Shown: positions 24,623 to 33,412, counted from the stretch's first letter. The stretch is 64,000 nucleotides of DNA from Parabacteroides sp. PH5-46 (GCF_029892785.1 NZ_JARXXA010000016.1:1-64000); one strand, 5' to 3'. Notes: a model not told the origin generated them from the letters alone. Numbers and translations are program-made.

Positions 24623-25813
24623 TTATAGCGAAATTATCTGGGCATTTGCATCGTCTATAAGAGATTGATCCAAAGAAGCTAAGTATATTCGGGTTGTCTT
24701 CTCATTTTCATGCCCCATCCCTTCACTGATAACTTGTACCGAAATTCCTTTGCGCAAGGCTATTGTAGCCCAAGAATGCCGTGAGACATACGAACTCAAT
24801 GGCTTTTCCAGATTGAGTAGTTCCGAAATTCGTTTAAGACGTTTATTGTAGGTTCGTAAATGACTGTTATAATCACGGTTCAGAGGGTTGTATATGGGAA
24901 GAATGTAATCATCAAAAACAACCTCCTTATATCGGTCTATTATTTCTTCAATACATTTTTCCATTTTGATGGTCAAAACTTGTTTAGTTTTACTTCGGGA
25001 ATAGATAAGATAACCGTTTTTTAGATTACTCTGTTTGAGATTAGCCATATCAACAAAGGACATTCCCCGTGTGTAAAAACTAAATATAAAAAGGTCTCGT
25101 GCCAATTGCAAATGGCTATATTCCGAAAAATCAAACCTAATCAATTTAGAGATAATGTCTTGATTTACGGCTCTCTTTGTTGTCTTGTCTATACCGGTAT
25201 AAACATCCTTAAACGGATTTTTTGAGATTGTCAAGCCTTTTTGTACCGCCAGATTGTATATAACTCTCAATGCTCGCATATAGCAAGAAATACTATTCTG
25301 TGATACACCATTATTTTTTAGGTAAGTTTCATATCGTTGCATCAATGCACTGTCTATTTTGTCGATTCGGATATCTTCTCCATACCGGAAGCGAGAAAAA
25401 CTTCTCCTCGCTGTTTCATATATTGATGCGGTTTTGGTTCGATTTTCAGACTTCAACTCCTTGATTTGATACTTTATGAAAGGAAAGAAATAACCATTAA
25501 AAGAATTATTGAAGTAGTATTCAACCAATTCCTTAGTAGTATAATCGCCACGCCTTTCAAGCATGGAGATTAAATCATAAATCTGCCTGATTTCTAATTC
25601 TAATCCGTCTTTTATGTTTTGCAAGTAAGACATCCTTTCAGAGTCTATGGTATTTGCGACTACTGTGGATGAACGATTATCCCACTCAAAAGAATGCAAA
25701 CGAAATCTTGTCGTAATGAGCTTAGTTTCACGACTATGAATAATTTGAATATAGAGGACTCCCTCCTTATTCTTTATTGTTGATTTTCTAAATTTTATTT
25801 TTACTGAAGTCAT
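24623..25813 (-). CDS. tyrosine recombinase, DNA-invertase-like
   Basis: 396 aa with an Arm-DNA-binding N-terminus, a SAM-like core domain and a catalytic domain. Catalytic features are FYTRGMSFVDMANL (first Arg), SSYVSRHSWATIALRKG (second box with Tyr in place of the usual His) and IYLASLDQSLID (Tyr nucleophile). The RGMSFVDMA and YVSRHSWA wording is typical of Bacteroides invertases as well as integrases. It sits between the RiPP operon and mobilisation genes and may move or invert a segment of the island. Confidence 0.85.
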   Translation of the reverse strand: MTSVKIKFRKSTIKNKEGVLYIQIIHSRETKLITTRFRLHSFEWDNRSSTVVANTIDSERMSYLQNIKDGLELEIRQIYDLISMLERRGDYTTKELVEYYFNNSFNGYFFPFIKYQIKELKSENRTKTASIYETARRSFSRFRYGEDIRIDKIDSALMQRYETYLKNNGVSQNSISCYMRALRVIYNLAVQKGLTISKNPFKDVYTGIDKTTKRAVNQDIISKLIRFDFSEYSHLQLARDLFIFSFYTRGMSFVDMANLKQSNLKNGYLIYSRSKTKQVLTIKMEKCIEEIIDRYKEVVFDDYILPIYNPLNRDYNSHLRTYNKRLKRISELLNLEKPLSSYVSRHSWATIALRKGISVQVISEGMGHENEKTTRIYLASLDQSLIDDANAQIISL

Positions 25814-25871
25814 TTTTATCTGTTTTTACGTAATAAATTTGTTGTTAATATTCTCGTTCCTCCGCTTGGAC

Positions 25872-27176
25872 TTACCTCTTCCTCCCTCTGTTCTTCTGTT
25901 GAATAATAGGTTGCTTTGGCTTTTGTTTCTGTTCCTCCTTTTGAGTTTTCGGCAACCTTGGATCATTCCATGACTCTTTATATTCGGCATCAGACTTATT
26001 CGCTTTCCAAAGAAATGGATAGGCATAATTTACTCCTCCAAACCATTTTACTTTAGCCTTGGTCATATACCCATTTTCAATCAGAATCTTATCCCGGATA
26101 CGCATTTCATACTTGCCGTATTTCACAAACTCATCAGGATTGTCATAGGAGAACAACACCTGCTTCTTCTCATCATTTAGGAAAACATAAGCTGAGAATT
26201 GAGTTTTTCCATCCTTAGCTGTCATATTTTCAAGGAATATATGACCACTGCCCATCAGCGTTTTCTCTTGCTCATCACTCAATACCACACCTTTAATAAT
26301 AATATTCCGTTTGGCTACTTGTACTTTTGCCTCGTCTTTTTTCCTCGCTTTTTCTTCGTCTTCTTGTTTGACTTTTAACGTAGCCTCTTGCCTTACTTTT
26401 TGTGCCGTCTGTTCCTGTAAAAGTTCTTCCTCTCCTCGTTTTTTCGACTCCTCGATATTTTTTTCTAATACTTTTTTGATATTTCCAAAGCTGTATTTTC
26501 TATCTACCTCAGAGCCTTTGAATGCTATATCTCCGTACCGGAATGATACTCCCTCAATCTCAGATGATGTTCGTTTATGCTTGTACTCAAGCTCTATCCC
26601 GAATTTCTGAAGATTATATCGCAGGTCATTAGGTGTTTTACATTCCAGCAGAACGGTTTTAATCGCATCATAGATATAATATTTTGCCTTATCCGGATTC
26701 CTTAACTTCTCACGCTTAACCCTTTCTTTATCCTTTCCATAAGTCAATCCATATTTATCTTTTAGCTTCTTACAAACCTTGATATTCCGTTTGTAATCGT
26801 GGTTGACTGATATTAATTTCAGGTTATTGTCGATTCGGTTATAGACAATATGAATGTGTTCATTGTCGGTGTTGTGATGCCTGACAATGATATATTGGGT
26901 GTTTTTAATGCCCATTTTTTCCATGTATTCCTTAGCTAATTGTACCATAAAATCATTCGTCATTCTATCTTTATCTTCGGGAGCAAATGACAATGGAATG
27001 TGTCCGACAGGCTGCTTAATTTCTTTTCTACCGGAACGTTGCATGGCAAAACTGCGGATAATATCGTGTTTACTTGAAGCTAATACACCTTCGGCTTCAA
27101 GCAACTTGGCAGTTTCGTTCATCACATATGATACACATCCCCTGAATGACTTTCCCTTGATATTCTTAGCGATCAT
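25872..27176 (-). CDS. MOB relaxase
   Basis: 434 aa. N-terminal relaxase with Tyr near residue 17 (VSYVMNE), GHIPLSFAPEDKDRMTND, and the three-His metal motif VRHHNTDNEHIHIVYNRID (about 99-113). The C-terminal part after about 270 is a Lys/Glu coiled coil followed by a small domain (GHIFLENMTAKDGKTQFSAY). It nicks at oriT and leads single-strand transfer. It overlaps MobC by 11 bp. A conjugation machine must be supplied from outside. Confidence 0.88.
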   Translation of the reverse strand: MIAKNIKGKSFRGCVSYVMNETAKLLEAEGVLASSKHDIIRSFAMQRSGRKEIKQPVGHIPLSFAPEDKDRMTNDFMVQLAKEYMEKMGIKNTQYIIVRHHNTDNEHIHIVYNRIDNNLKLISVNHDYKRNIKVCKKLKDKYGLTYGKDKERVKREKLRNPDKAKYYIYDAIKTVLLECKTPNDLRYNLQKFGIELEYKHKRTSSEIEGVSFRYGDIAFKGSEVDRKYSFGNIKKVLEKNIEESKKRGEEELLQEQTAQKVRQEATLKVKQEDEEKARKKDEAKVQVAKRNIIIKGVVLSDEQEKTLMGSGHIFLENMTAKDGKTQFSAYVFLNDEKKQVLFSYDNPDEFVKYGKYEMRIRDKILIENGYMTKAKVKWFGGVNYAYPFLWKANKSDAEYKESWNDPRLPKTQKEEQKQKPKQPIIQQKNRGRKR

Positions 27177-27516
27177 CCAGTATCCTTTTAATTCTGATCA
27201 TCATTCCCATTATATTAATGCTTTCCGCAATATATCCTGCCTGATTAGCTTTCTTTGCGATCTGGTTCAGGTTATTTGCTATACCTGAAAGTTTTCGCAT
27301 AAGGTCAAGTTCCTCCAATGTAAAACGGGATTTGACACCTACTTTAAGCACCATTTCCCGTGCATATTGGGTTGCTTTCATCCCTATTTTCTCCGCTTTC
27401 TCCTTGATTAAACCCAAGTCTTTCTCTGTCAATTTGAGATTGATTGAACAATTTAGCTTCTCTTTCTCCTTAGCCGGACGACCACGTTTAGGCTTCTCCT
27501 CTTTCTTATCTTCCAT
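27166..27516 (-). CDS. mobC: MobC-like relaxosome protein
   Basis: 116 aa, very basic N-terminus (KPKRGRPAKEKEK), a ribbon-helix-helix-like stretch, and the MobC signature LSGIANNLNQIAKKANQAGY. MobC helps the relaxase open oriT. It lies immediately downstream of the oriT-like region, in the usual order. Confidence 0.86.
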   Translation of the reverse strand: MEDKKEEKPKRGRPAKEKEKLNCSINLKLTEKDLGLIKEKAEKIGMKATQYAREMVLKVGVKSRFTLEELDLMRKLSGIANNLNQIAKKANQAGYIAESINIMGMMIRIKRILDDR

Positions 27517-27529
27517 AACATATACATTT

Positions 27530-27800
27530 GAAGGTTATGGAATCTTTCCGGCTATTCAGATAGCCGGGCAAGCCGAAACGAAAGCGACCACCGGGAGATG
27601 AAGCGAAGGCTTGCAAGACAACCTGACCAGCATGCGACCATCGGGAGAATAACGGGAAGGTTGTCAAGCGAACCCAAACCAGCCGACCATCGGGAGCGGG
27701 CGCAGGAGTTCGCTGCCCCGCAGGGCAAGGTATGCACAGGAGGAACAAGAAAGAGCCAAAGGCGAATTTCGGGTTACCCGTGCGATTACCTTGCTCCTTT
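27530..27800. other. oriT-like region with three CGACCAYCGGGAG repeats
   Basis: GC-rich stretch upstream of mobC. CGACCAYCGGGAG occurs at 27585-27597, 27635-27647 and 27684-27696, spaced 50 and 49 bp. An inverted repeat GACAACCT (27617-27624) / AGGTTGTC (27658-27665) brackets the middle copy. Relaxosome sites with this placement are common. Open frames here are low-complexity and not credible genes. Confidence 0.55.
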
Positions 27801-28532
27801 GACGACGACAAAAAAATAAAGAGGCGAGAGGCTCTTTGTTTTTTGCTTAGGCGGCAACTGTTACACACTATCCGGCGCATAAAACTAAGAAGCCCGGATT
27901 CTCTAATGCGACTTAAATTGGAGGTCGCCTTAAAATAATTTTCTTCATTCATCGGTCTGTCATTTTAATATTTCAGACCACGAAGAAAATTAATAATATC
28001 CGGTCAATGTTAAAGCCGGATTGGCATGTATAACTCTGCTATATATTGCTTGTTTGACCGGAAAGCAATCGGTGCGAATTGCGCCGATTTGCCAATTGAT
28101 AAATTCAGGCAAACCATTGAGAGATAAAAAAAACATACTTGTCCTGCAATTATTCAAATAGCCTTCTTAATAGCATGTCCTTGGTGCAAAACACATCCTT
28201 TCAATGCATAAGAAACCGACATTGTATATTGACAAACAGAATATTATATATTCGCGACTGAAAGTTTGGAAAGTTTGGAATTGGCAGATTTTACAGATAG
28301 GAGAATATACAAATTTCAATCTGTCGATAAATTTTGAGACTTGGAAAATCTGCTGTTTTTCTGATTAGAAGTTTTTCAAGTTGGTTTTATATTTTGAATA
28401 CTTGAAAAATATCAAACATGAAAACTTGGTGGTTTGGTAATTTGAAAACAAGGAAACTTGAAAACAACAAAATAATAAAGCTTGAAAAACTTACAAATAT
28501 CAATATGTGTAATTCTAAAAATTGAAAACAAG
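27801..28532. other. non-coding region: inverted repeats and TTGAAAA iterons before parA
   Basis: No credible gene. An inverted repeat AATCGGTGC / GCGCCGATT lies at 28067-28089 and a CCGG-N12-CCGG pair just upstream. From about 28260 the sequence is AT-rich with many TTGGAAA/TTGAAAA words. Clear TTGAAAA copies start at 28402, 28442, 28458 and 28482. Such clustering next to a ParA gene may mark a centromere-like or control site; that is inference. Confidence 0.4.
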
Positions 28533-29309
28533 ATGAAAAAAAAACCTTTATTTATCGCCTTCTCCACCCAAAAGGGAGGTGTCGGCAAAAGTACATTTAC
28601 AGTACTCGTGGCAAGCTATCTGCATTATCTCAAGGGACTGAATGTTGCCGTAATGGATTGCGACTATCCGCAATGCAGTGTCTACGACATGCGTAAACGT
28701 GAAATCCGGCAGTTGGAAACCAACCTGCACTATCAGTCCAAAGCTATTGCCCTGTTTGATTCGCTGGGTAAACAGACTTATCGGATCGTATGCTCCAAAC
28801 CGGAAGAAGCAATCCTGAAAGCCCGTGAGTTTTTGGCTGGCGAACCAGCCGACTATGATGTGGTATTTTTCGACCTGCCGGGAACCATCAACAACGATGG
28901 GGTAATTTCAACCTTTATGTCGATGGATTATGTTTTCGTGCCAATGGCTCCCTCTCGGATGTCAATGGAGAGTACACTCTCATTCATTGTTCCTGTAAAA
29001 GAAGTGTTGGGGGAATACAAAGACCTGAACCTGAAAGCCATCCATCTGTTTTGGAATCGTGTCGATGGACGTATCAAGAAAGACTGGCTCGAACACTACG
29101 AGAAACTTATCTGCCAATTTGGATTACCGCTGATGCAGACAGTTATCTCGCAATCCGTCCGCTACGACAAGGAACAGTCCATCGAGGGTAGCGATGCAGT
29201 TTTTCTATCCACAATCTTTCCTGCTGATAGGAATTTACTCAAAGGCAGCAACTTGGATTTGCTGGTTAATGAAATTATGGAGATTATTCACCTTAAACCT
29301 CAATTATAA
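28533..29309 (+). CDS. ParA-family ATPase (CTnDOT TraA-like)
   Basis: 258 aa from the ATG at 28533. Deviant Walker A STQKGGVGKSTFTVL, Walker A' VMDCDYPQCS and Walker B VVFFDLPGT. Length and wording fit the ParA-type first gene of Bacteroides conjugative-element transfer regions. It heads a tight three-gene unit and may partition or regulate the excised element. Confidence 0.86.
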   Translation: MKKKPLFIAFSTQKGGVGKSTFTVLVASYLHYLKGLNVAVMDCDYPQCSVYDMRKREIRQLETNLHYQSKAIALFDSLGKQTYRIVCSKPEEAILKAREFLAGEPADYDVVFFDLPGTINNDGVISTFMSMDYVFVPMAPSRMSMESTLSFIVPVKEVLGEYKDLNLKAIHLFWNRVDGRIKKDWLEHYEKLICQFGLPLMQTVISQSVRYDKEQSIEGSDAVFLSTIFPADRNLLKGSNLDLLVNEIMEIIHLKPQL

Positions 29310-29728
29310 TGGCAACAGAGAATAAATTCGATAAACTCCGCTCAATGGTACATCAGGGTGTGCCGTTGGAAAAGGCTATGGAGAATACAACACCGGAAGA
29401 AGTAAAGTCTGCCAGCGTGGACTCGGAAGTGATGGAACCAGCATCCAAAGTTCCTGAACCTCCTGCAAAACCACCAGAGAGAAGAAAGCGCAAACCACAG
29501 GCAGATTATCAAAGCTTGTTCTTCAATCGGATAGACTTCACTCACCGAAAGCCGCTGTACATAACTGCCACGACCCACCGCCGGTTGATGCGAATTGTTC
29601 ACCTGATGGATGAATCAAAAGCGACTATCAGCAGCTATGTGGAGAATATTATCCTGAACCATCTGGATACATTCAAAGAGGAGATAGATACCATTTATCA
29701 GACGAATAATATAAACCCAACAGAATAA
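29309..29728 (+). CDS. DUF3408 transfer-region protein
   Basis: 139 aa. Pro- and Lys-rich linker (PEPPAKPPERRKRKP) followed by the DUF3408 domain: SLFFNRIDFTHRKPLYITAT then HRRLMRIVHLMDE and YVENIILNHL. It resembles a ribbon-helix-helix partner of the ParA-type protein. Its ATG overlaps the parA stop by one base. Confidence 0.82.
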   Translation: MATENKFDKLRSMVHQGVPLEKAMENTTPEEVKSASVDSEVMEPASKVPEPPAKPPERRKRKPQADYQSLFFNRIDFTHRKPLYITATTHRRLMRIVHLMDESKATISSYVENIILNHLDTFKEEIDTIYQTNNINPTE

Positions 29729-30318
29729 TGAACGAAGTATTTATAAAATTCTATGTATTGGTGAGCCTGTGGTTTTGGGCGGGGATGCTCCTGAGCGATC
29801 CGCTGCGCAAGGCATTCGGCGATATGCACCTCAGACTCTTGAAAAGAATCTACGATGCTACTTGGGGACAGGTGGTAAAAGCATATAAAAAAGTAACCAG
29901 TTCGATATTAAAGAGATTTAAAGACACCACGCTTTATATGGAGAATCGTACTTATGAGCTACGTGTCAAGGTTGCCCGCTCGCTGGTAAGTAAAGAGCTA
30001 CTCGAAGAATTGACAGAGAAAAACTTCGTAGCAGCAATTTCAAGGGCAAGACAAATAGGCACATGGGGGCATGGGACTTCTTTTGAGGAACTTCAGATGT
30101 TGGGCGGTCTGGCATCAGGCAGGACAGTTGACAGAGAGAAAAAGAAGGCTGCCTTAAATGTCGCATTTGAACTTTGTGATACAGATCTTTTCGAACAGAT
30201 AATAACACGGATACCTCGTGCACAGGAACGTATCCTGTTGGCTTTTGAACAGGCAGAAGGGAATGCTCCTTACGATTCTATCAGAAATGAGGAGTTCCGA
30301 AAATTTATACGTGAGTAA
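29728..30318 (+). CDS. putative conjugal-transfer-region protein, N-terminal membrane anchor
   Basis: 196 aa. One hydrophobic segment near the N-terminus (IKFYVLVSLWFWAGMLL), then a basic helical domain. It overlaps the DUF3408 stop by one base. Position matches the third gene of CTnDOT-like tra regions, but no other tra genes follow, so this is either a remnant or a minimal module. No specific function is assigned. Confidence 0.55.
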   Translation: MNEVFIKFYVLVSLWFWAGMLLSDPLRKAFGDMHLRLLKRIYDATWGQVVKAYKKVTSSILKRFKDTTLYMENRTYELRVKVARSLVSKELLEELTEKNFVAAISRARQIGTWGHGTSFEELQMLGGLASGRTVDREKKKAALNVAFELCDTDLFEQIITRIPRAQERILLAFEQAEGNAPYDSIRNEEFRKFIRE

Positions 30319-30337
30319 TGGAACGTGTAAAACAGGG

Positions 30338-30371
30338 CAGCCTTCGGATTGATTTTCGAAGGCTGTTTTCC
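30338..30371 (+). terminator. terminator after ParA/DUF3408 operon
   Basis: CAGCCTTCG (30338-30346) pairs with CGAAGGCTG (30357-30365), followed by TTTTCCTTA. Confidence 0.8.
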
Positions 30372-30418
30372 TTATTTAAAGCAAAATTTTTCCATTTCTG
30401 AAATGAGTTTATCTCCAA

Positions 30419-30495
30419 AACCCCGGACAACCCCGGACAAATGCTGCCATAGCCTGATTCTTTGCTATTTAACCGATTTTTTGTATATATATTTG
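30419..30495 (+). promoter_or_regulatory. promoter of excisionase-like pair, with 10-bp tandem repeat
   Basis: A direct repeat AACCCCGGAC occurs twice in tandem from 30419. Further down, TTTG (30461-30464) and the -7 box TATATTTG (30488-30495) form a promoter 37 bases before the first excisionase-like gene. The repeat may be a control site. Confidence 0.5.
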
Positions 30496-30531
30496 TGCTT
30501 CGATTGAAATTAATACTTAAAAAATAAAGAT

Positions 30532-30846
30532 ATGGAAATAATAAATATTGAAGCACAAACTTTCGAGAAAATGCTCTCCAAGTTTGAAGATTTTGCAAGC
30601 CGGATGGAGCATCTATGCCGCTTGCATGGAGACAGAGATATGAAAGAATGGTTGGATAATCAGGACGTATGCCAGCTTTTGAACATCTCGAAACGGACAC
30701 TTCAAACGCTTCGGGATAATGGAACGCTGGCATATACCCAAATCAGCCATAAAACTTATTACAAACCGGAAGACGTGGAAAAAATCGTTCCAGTAGTAGA
30801 AGAAAAACGCGAGCAAGCTAAATATAAAAAAGGAAAACAGATATGA
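30532..30846 (+). CDS. excisionase-like helix-turn-helix protein 1
   Basis: 104 aa. The HTH_17/MerR-type excisionase pattern is NQDVCQLLNISKRTLQTLRD then a wing with YKPEDVEKIV. A coiled N-terminal part precedes it. Such pairs stand beside tyrosine integrases in Bacteroides elements and direct excision or regulate transfer. It overlaps the next gene by 4 bp. Confidence 0.8.
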   Translation: MEIINIEAQTFEKMLSKFEDFASRMEHLCRLHGDRDMKEWLDNQDVCQLLNISKRTLQTLRDNGTLAYTQISHKTYYKPEDVEKIVPVVEEKREQAKYKKGKQI

Positions 30847-31148
30847 GCAACCAATTAATTACATCCGAAAACGAAAGGGTAAAATCATTTTTCCTTTCAC
30901 TCGAACGGCTATCTACTGTGATAGAGAAGCTATTCACATCCCGCAAACCGACCCTGAACGGAGACAGTTTTTATACGGATGAGGAACTTTCCAAGAAATT
31001 AAAGTTGAGCCGGAGGAGTCTACAGGATTATAGGAACGAAGGTCGAATCCCATATATCAAACTGGGCGGCAAGATACTGTATAGATCATCAGATATAGAG
31101 AAACTACTTAATGACGGATACCATGAAGCTTTCCGGAACCAACCCTAA
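30843..31148 (+). CDS. excisionase-like helix-turn-helix protein 2
   Basis: 101 aa, a paralogue of the preceding gene with DEELSKKLKLSRRSLQDYRN and YIKLGGKILYRSSDIEKLL. Translationally coupled by the ATGA overlap. Likely partner of the integrase in excision. Confidence 0.8.
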   Translation: MSNQLITSENERVKSFFLSLERLSTVIEKLFTSRKPTLNGDSFYTDEELSKKLKLSRRSLQDYRNEGRIPYIKLGGKILYRSSDIEKLLNDGYHEAFRNQP

Positions 31149-31297
31149 ACACAATACTATTTTTTCTTTTTTTCGGCAACTTTTATCGTACAGGAAAAGA
31201 ATAAATTAGACAAACCTTTCCAAAGGAAACCCGGCAGGGCATTGGGTTTGGCGTTTTATTCTCTTCCTGTTCTTTTGTGAACGAAAAATAAGAAAAA

Positions 31298-31666
31298 TCA
31301 ATTGAGCATTGACTTATTGCTCTGAAAATTGCTAATTAATAACAGTTGGAGACTATTTTGAAATACTACTTTATTCATTAACCACTCCCGAAAGATTTCT
31401 GTATTCTTCGACTTAATCCGAAATGAAAGAGCCACAATCATTTCCAAACTATATTGTTCAACAAAATCACCATTCTTGTAATGATAAGTCCGACAAACAT
31501 TGGTTTCATCCAATACGCTAGTTTTCAGAATAGCACGAATATTTGCATTTACTTTGCCTACAAAACATTGGAACAAATCGGCAAGTTGGTGTTGTGTCAT
31601 CCAGACCTCGGCTGATACCGGAACGGATACAATTCCATTTTCTATAGTTATTACATCTCGTTTCAT
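31298..31666 (-). CDS. RhuM-like small protein next to integrase
   Basis: 122 aa. The region WMTQHQLADLFQCFVGKVNANIRAIL is helix-turn-helix-like, and YSLEMIVALSFRIKSKNTEIFREW resembles RhuM/virulence-type proteins that scatter through Bacteroidetes elements. Stop lies three bases from the integrase stop side, so both may share a transcript. Function unknown. Confidence 0.55.
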   Translation of the reverse strand: MKRDVITIENGIVSVPVSAEVWMTQHQLADLFQCFVGKVNANIRAILKTSVLDETNVCRTYHYKNGDFVEQYSLEMIVALSFRIKSKNTEIFREWLMNKVVFQNSLQLLLISNFQSNKSMLN

Positions 31667-31669
31667 AAT

Positions 31670-32902
31670 TTATCCGATTGAAAATTTACCATTTACCCCT
31701 TCCATATCTCGCATAATACTCTTATCCAATACTTTGGCATAATGGCGAGTCATCTTTGTATCGGAATGCCCCAGCATTTTTGCTACATTTTCGATTGAAA
31801 CTCCATTAGCTAAGGCAACAGACGTTGAGAAGCTGTGTCGGCCGGTGTGTGTCGAGACTTTCTTCGCAATTCCGCATATGTCAGCCAGTTCTTTCAAATA
31901 TGCGTTCATCTTCTGGTTGCAAAGAACAGGTAATAAAGTTCCTTTCTGAACACAAACAGGGTGGTTCTTATACTTTGCTAATATCTGTTTTGGCACATCC
32001 AATAATGGGATATTACACATATTGTTGGTCTTCTGTCGCTTTTTTCTAATCCACAATGCACCATTATTGTCAGTGGCGATATGTTCGGCTGTAAGTCCTT
32101 TCAAATCTGAAAAGGCGAGGCCTGTAAAAATCGAAAAAACAAAAATATCACGCACCTGTGCCAATCGCTCTATTGTTATCTCTTTATCTATAATTCGTTG
32201 AATTTCGGAATCTTCTAAGAAGTCCCGCTCCACCTCATCCAGCGTGAACTTAATATTGGCGAAAGGGTCTTTACTGATATAGTCGTTTGCCAAAGCAATA
32301 CGAATAATTTTCTTGAAATTTTTCAGATACTTGGTTGCCGAATTATGAGAGCAGTTTCGTTCGGTCTTTAGATAAAACTCGTAATCCGTAATAAATTTGT
32401 GGTTGACTTCCGTAATCGGAATGTCTTCTTTGTGGAAATTGAATTGGATAAAATTCGCTGTATGTTTCAACGAAGTTTCATAACGGGTAACTGTCGCCGG
32501 AGCCATATCTTTGCCAATCAGTTTTCGACAACGCTCGTTGTGTTCTCGAAAAATATCAAGTAACATAATTACCGGCTTGTCGTTTCTTCCCAAATACTGG
32601 TCAATAATCTTATGTGCTGTAATCTCTTTGCGGTCGAATTCCATCTCGCGATAGATTTGCATAATCCGCATGCGGATGGTGTCTAAACGGAAATTGATTT
32701 CTTGGTCTCCCCGATCGTCCCCGATTACCTTTTCAGCGATAGTATTCCACTTTTTGAAGTCAACTCTAAGGCTAATGGATGTTTCACATCGTTGTCCATT
32801 GACTGTAACACGCAAATAAACAGGACTTTTCCCATCTTTTGCGACCCGTGATGCCTTTACGACAAACAGGATTTTGAAGGTCATTCTTTTCATACATTTC
32901 AA
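31670..32902 (-). CDS. site-specific tyrosine integrase of the island
   Basis: 410 aa. Standard Bacteroidetes integrase: Arm-DNA-binding start (KILFVVKASRVAKDGKSPVYL), core domain, and the catalytic set with FVFSIFTGLAFSDLKGL (Arg region; Thr-Gly-Leu form), STHTGRHSFSTSVAL (HxxR) and HYAKVLDKSI (Tyr). It reads away from the tRNA-Ser 3' end 240 bp away, the classic place for an integrase that uses the tRNA as attB. Confidence 0.9.
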   Translation of the reverse strand: MKCMKRMTFKILFVVKASRVAKDGKSPVYLRVTVNGQRCETSISLRVDFKKWNTIAEKVIGDDRGDQEINFRLDTIRMRIMQIYREMEFDRKEITAHKIIDQYLGRNDKPVIMLLDIFREHNERCRKLIGKDMAPATVTRYETSLKHTANFIQFNFHKEDIPITEVNHKFITDYEFYLKTERNCSHNSATKYLKNFKKIIRIALANDYISKDPFANIKFTLDEVERDFLEDSEIQRIIDKEITIERLAQVRDIFVFSIFTGLAFSDLKGLTAEHIATDNNGALWIRKKRQKTNNMCNIPLLDVPKQILAKYKNHPVCVQKGTLLPVLCNQKMNAYLKELADICGIAKKVSTHTGRHSFSTSVALANGVSIENVAKMLGHSDTKMTRHYAKVLDKSIMRDMEGVNGKFSIG

Positions 32903-33089
32903 TTTTTAATTGGGTTCGAAATATATGAAATATCGGTGGGAACAGAACTACGCAAAACATAGCATTACATTGAAAAACAATCCATTACCTATAAAGAGGG
33001 GAGCTTTTCCTATTTTTCTCACTCCTCCCCGAATAAGTCTGCGAAAAGTACTCCAATTTGCTATTTTCTGTTATTCTTCCAAAAACAAA

Positions 33090-33120
33090 AATCCCCGTAA
33101 ACGTCTAATTTACAGGGATT
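33090..33120 (-). terminator. terminator downstream of tRNA-Ser
   Basis: AATCCCCGTAAA (33090-33101) pairs with TTTACAGGGATT (33109-33120) with one mismatch. On the minus strand the stem is followed by TTTTTGTTTTT. By the att model it lies inside the island and replaced the original tRNA terminator. Confidence 0.75.
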
Positions 33121-33137
33121 ATCTTGTTTTTGCTTTG

Positions 33138-33159
33138 CTTGTTTGCGGAGAGAGAGGGA
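33138..33159. other. putative right attachment site at tRNA-Ser 3' end
   Basis: 22 bp matching 15364-15385 at 21 positions. Fourteen of them are the last bases of the tRNA gene. The difference is one base in the acceptor stem (G here, A in the left copy). Confidence 0.65.
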
Positions 33160-33230
33160 TTCGAACCCCCGGTACCTCTCAGTACGGCGGTTTTCAAGAC
33201 CGCTGCAATCGACCACTCTGCCATCTCTCC
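33146..33230 (-). tRNA. tRNA-Ser (anticodon UGA)
   Basis: 85 nt on the minus strand. GGAGAGA at the 5' end pairs with UCUCUCC at the 3' end, with G as discriminator. The anticodon loop is CUUGAAA within a CGGU/ACCG-type stem, giving UGA. A long variable arm and the GGUUCGAAUCC T-loop mark a class II serine tRNA. CCA is not encoded. It is the likely integration target of the adjacent island. Confidence 0.95.
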
Positions 33231-33271
33231 TAAATTGTCATCATGTTTTGCGTTTTGTCTCAAACGCGGGG

Positions 33272-33279
33272 CAAAGGTA
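33272..33279 (-). promoter_or_regulatory. -7 box TACCTTTG of tRNA-Ser
   Basis: Reverse complement TACCTTTG, 42 bases upstream of the tRNA 5' end. Confidence 0.55.
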
Positions 33280-33382
33280 AGTATTATTTTTTTACTTCCT
33301 AACTTTTGGGGCGATTTTTTCTTATTTTAATTCTATTATTTTTCTTTAGGGTTTTTGATGGTGTCGCGTGGATATTTATCTT

Positions 33383-33390
33383 TATTTTTG
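33383..33390 (+). promoter_or_regulatory. -7 box TATTTTTG of thioredoxin-like lipoprotein gene
   Basis: TATTTTTG 23 bases before the ATG at 33413. It lies inside the longest open frame (from 33368), which argues for the internal start. Confidence 0.5.
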
Positions 33391-33412
33391 TGGGCTTGAA
33401 AATAAATACTGC

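Noticed and set aside
27506-27952. Open frames on both strands upstream of mobC (for example 27506-27952 and 27598-27819)
   Set aside because: Low-complexity GC-rich frames that overlap the oriT-like repeats; no family resemblance and no start context.
30305-30733. 142-aa minus-strand frame between the ParA operon and excisionase genes
   Set aside because: Antisense to a terminator, a promoter and the start of the excisionase-like gene.
32910-33330. Plus-strand open frames over the tRNA-Ser region, including one starting [20 protein letters not shown]
   Set aside because: These are translations of the antisense of tRNA-Ser and its terminator, a well-known false call; the tRNA explains the region.
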